A stretch of DNA of 32,100 bases from Clostridia bacterium (GTDB lineage Bacteria; Bacillota; Clostridia; UBA1381). A program made the position numbers and the translations under genes. Shown in pieces: positions 31,098 through 32,100 of the stretch. The stretch covers positions 1-32,100 of the forward strand of contig JAGBHE010000073.1 of NCBI GenBank assembly GCA_017935675.1. Direction: 5' to 3'. Position 1 is the first letter of the stretch, and every line of letters begins with the position of its first letter. The notes under the pieces were generated by a model, which was given only the letters and a program-made list of their open reading frames with translations, was not told where the DNA came from and ran no database searches.

Positions 31098-32100
31098 TTA
31101 CTCCCTTGGAATTATTACGAGAATATCAGTAATTTCCCCGTCAAGAACCTTAAAGAATGCATAATTAGCTGCATATACGCTATCGATCTTGCTCCAGTTA
31201 TAAACATCTGTCCTCATATCCTCTGAAAGGTATTTCTGAGAATCAGGAACAATTGTCTTTATGATATTACCTGTTGCACCGGGAGAAAGTCTGCCTGAAT
31301 CAGATGCATTCTTGTTATTGTAATCATATACATACACATTTACATCACTTGCAAGTGAGAATTCAGCTATATCATCAGCTGCTGAATAATATTCCCAATT
31401 CCCAACCCTCGTTGCCCGATCACCCTTGCTGTCGTAGCAACTAATAGCAGCTCCGGTATTATTCTGGTTAATCTTGGCAATTGTTACCGAAGAACCGTTC
31501 TTGTCAATTATAGCACCAAATGCAACTCTTGCCCATCCGTTAGATGTAGCAGTTGTAGATTCATCCCACTTCGCTATACCTGATTTGATGTAGAAGTCTG
31601 TAAGCCTATTCTTAGGATCTGTTGCATATTTACCATTAACTGTTGCATAAGCATCAGCATAGCTTACTGAATCATCTGCCGGATCAAGACCATCATAGAT
31701 AACCTGAATATCTGTAACAACACCATCACCATCTACACCGTAAACAACTACATCACCTCTCTTGGCGTTGAAGTTCGTTAAAGCTTCATCAAGGTAAAGC
31801 ATTTTCTTCTCACCATTACAGTCTGCACTATATACAGTAATTGTTGTTCTTACAGAACCGTCAGGCTCATATACCGCCTCGCTTACAGAGTCAATGACAG
31901 CAAAATGCGTGGCAACGTTGATAGAAGAATTACCCTCAAGGATAATAACAAATCTGTAATAACCGTCAGTGCTCTTATCAACACCAAGAACTGAATACTC
32001 TTCACCGTCTATAAATGAAGCAAGTGAAGCAGCTTTGATGTCTGATGCTGTGTATGTAGGTTGATTATAGATATCTGTCAAATCAACAACTTGTGTTGAC
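31098..32100 (-). CDS. C-terminal part of a large secreted/surface protein (partial)
   Basis: The frame stays open to the window edge at 32100 (residues STQVVD precede the first available TTG), so the 5' part of the gene is missing here. The visible ~333 residues contain repeated short beta units: YSVLGVDKSTDGYYRFVIILEG, TTITVYSADCNGEKKMLYLDEALTNF, GDVVVYGVDGDGVVTDIQVIYDG, then a similar round starting DFYIKSGIAKW and ending ILVIIPRE. There is no catalytic motif and almost no Cys. Such tails are typical of large S-layer-homology or adhesin-like proteins of uncultured Clostridia whose SLH or signal regions lie upstream. A strong terminator follows the stop. Function is unknown. Confidence 0.75.
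   Translation of the reverse strand, partial: STQVVDLTDIYNQPTYTASDIKAASLASFIDGEEYSVLGVDKSTDGYYRFVIILEGNSSINVATHFAVIDSVSEAVYEPDGSVRTTITVYSADCNGEKKMLYLDEALTNFNAKRGDVVVYGVDGDGVVTDIQVIYDGLDPADDSVSYADAYATVNGKYATDPKNRLTDFYIKSGIAKWDESTTATSNGWARVAFGAIIDKNGSSVTIAKINQNNTGAAISCYDSKGDRATRVGNWEYYSAADDIAEFSLASDVNVYVYDYNNKNASDSGRLSPGATGNIIKTIVPDSQKYLSEDMRTDVYNWSKIDSVYAANYAFFKVLDGEITDILVIIPRE

Overview
The window looks like a chromosomal segment of an anaerobic, low-to-moderate-GC Firmicute of class Clostridia, probably a gut-type Oscillospiraceae/Ruminococcaceae relative. The evidence is a single-chain pyruvate:ferredoxin oxidoreductase, an FtsZ–FtsQ–MurA cluster, a CD1247-type small zinc-ribbon protein, GerMN-domain and stalk (copper-amine-oxidase-N-like) secreted proteins, SLH-domain surface proteins, AGGAGG ribosome binding sites and sigma-A-type promoters. 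No tRNA, rRNA or CRISPR array was seen. Family assignments come from reading protein motifs, not from a database search.

Layout. (1) 1–5656, plus strand: non-coding DNA with a REP-like hairpin, a cytosolic GH28-like beta-helix protein, two overlapping WYL-domain genes, an RtcB RNA ligase with a hairpin just before its ribosome binding site, and a conserved-looking 96-aa protein behind a near-consensus promoter. (2) 5655–7352: a stalk-domain gene on the minus strand under a promoter with two BlaI/MecI-type operators, surrounded by three copies (5655–5771, 6958–7073, 7137–7317) of a hairpin-rich structured repeat. (3) 7353–17446, minus strand: a probable nine-gene operon with a strong promoter at 17418–17446. 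In transcription order it encodes an OmpR-type response regulator, a histidine kinase, a GerMN protein, RqcH (ribosome quality control), a LURP-one-related protein, two membrane proteins and two SLH-anchored solute-binding-like proteins. (4) 17521–23765, minus strand: PFOR with its own promoter and terminator, a secreted stalk protein followed by a degraded 3' piece of a patatin gene, then an intact patatin-like phospholipase. (5) 23838–28794, minus strand: the housekeeping block EF-P, CD1247-like protein, MurA, FtsQ/DivIB, FtsZ, with promoters and strong terminators. (6) 28808–31048: a roughly 2.2-kb accessory segment bounded by ~89-bp direct repeats. It carries a fourth structured repeat and a frameshifted AlbA_2/HATPase_c_4 gene. 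(7) 31098–32100: the C-terminal part of a large secreted or surface protein that runs off the window.

The most interesting items are the structured repeat family, whose four copies show compensatory base changes in their stems, with one copy supplying the last ten codons and stop of a neighbouring gene; the paired WYL sensors next to RtcB; the TACANNTGTA operators on a stalk-protein gene whose N-terminus resembles the tail of a BlaR1/M56 sensor; the direct-repeat-bounded island; and a solute-binding protein that appears to have lost much of its second lobe and gained SLH domains.
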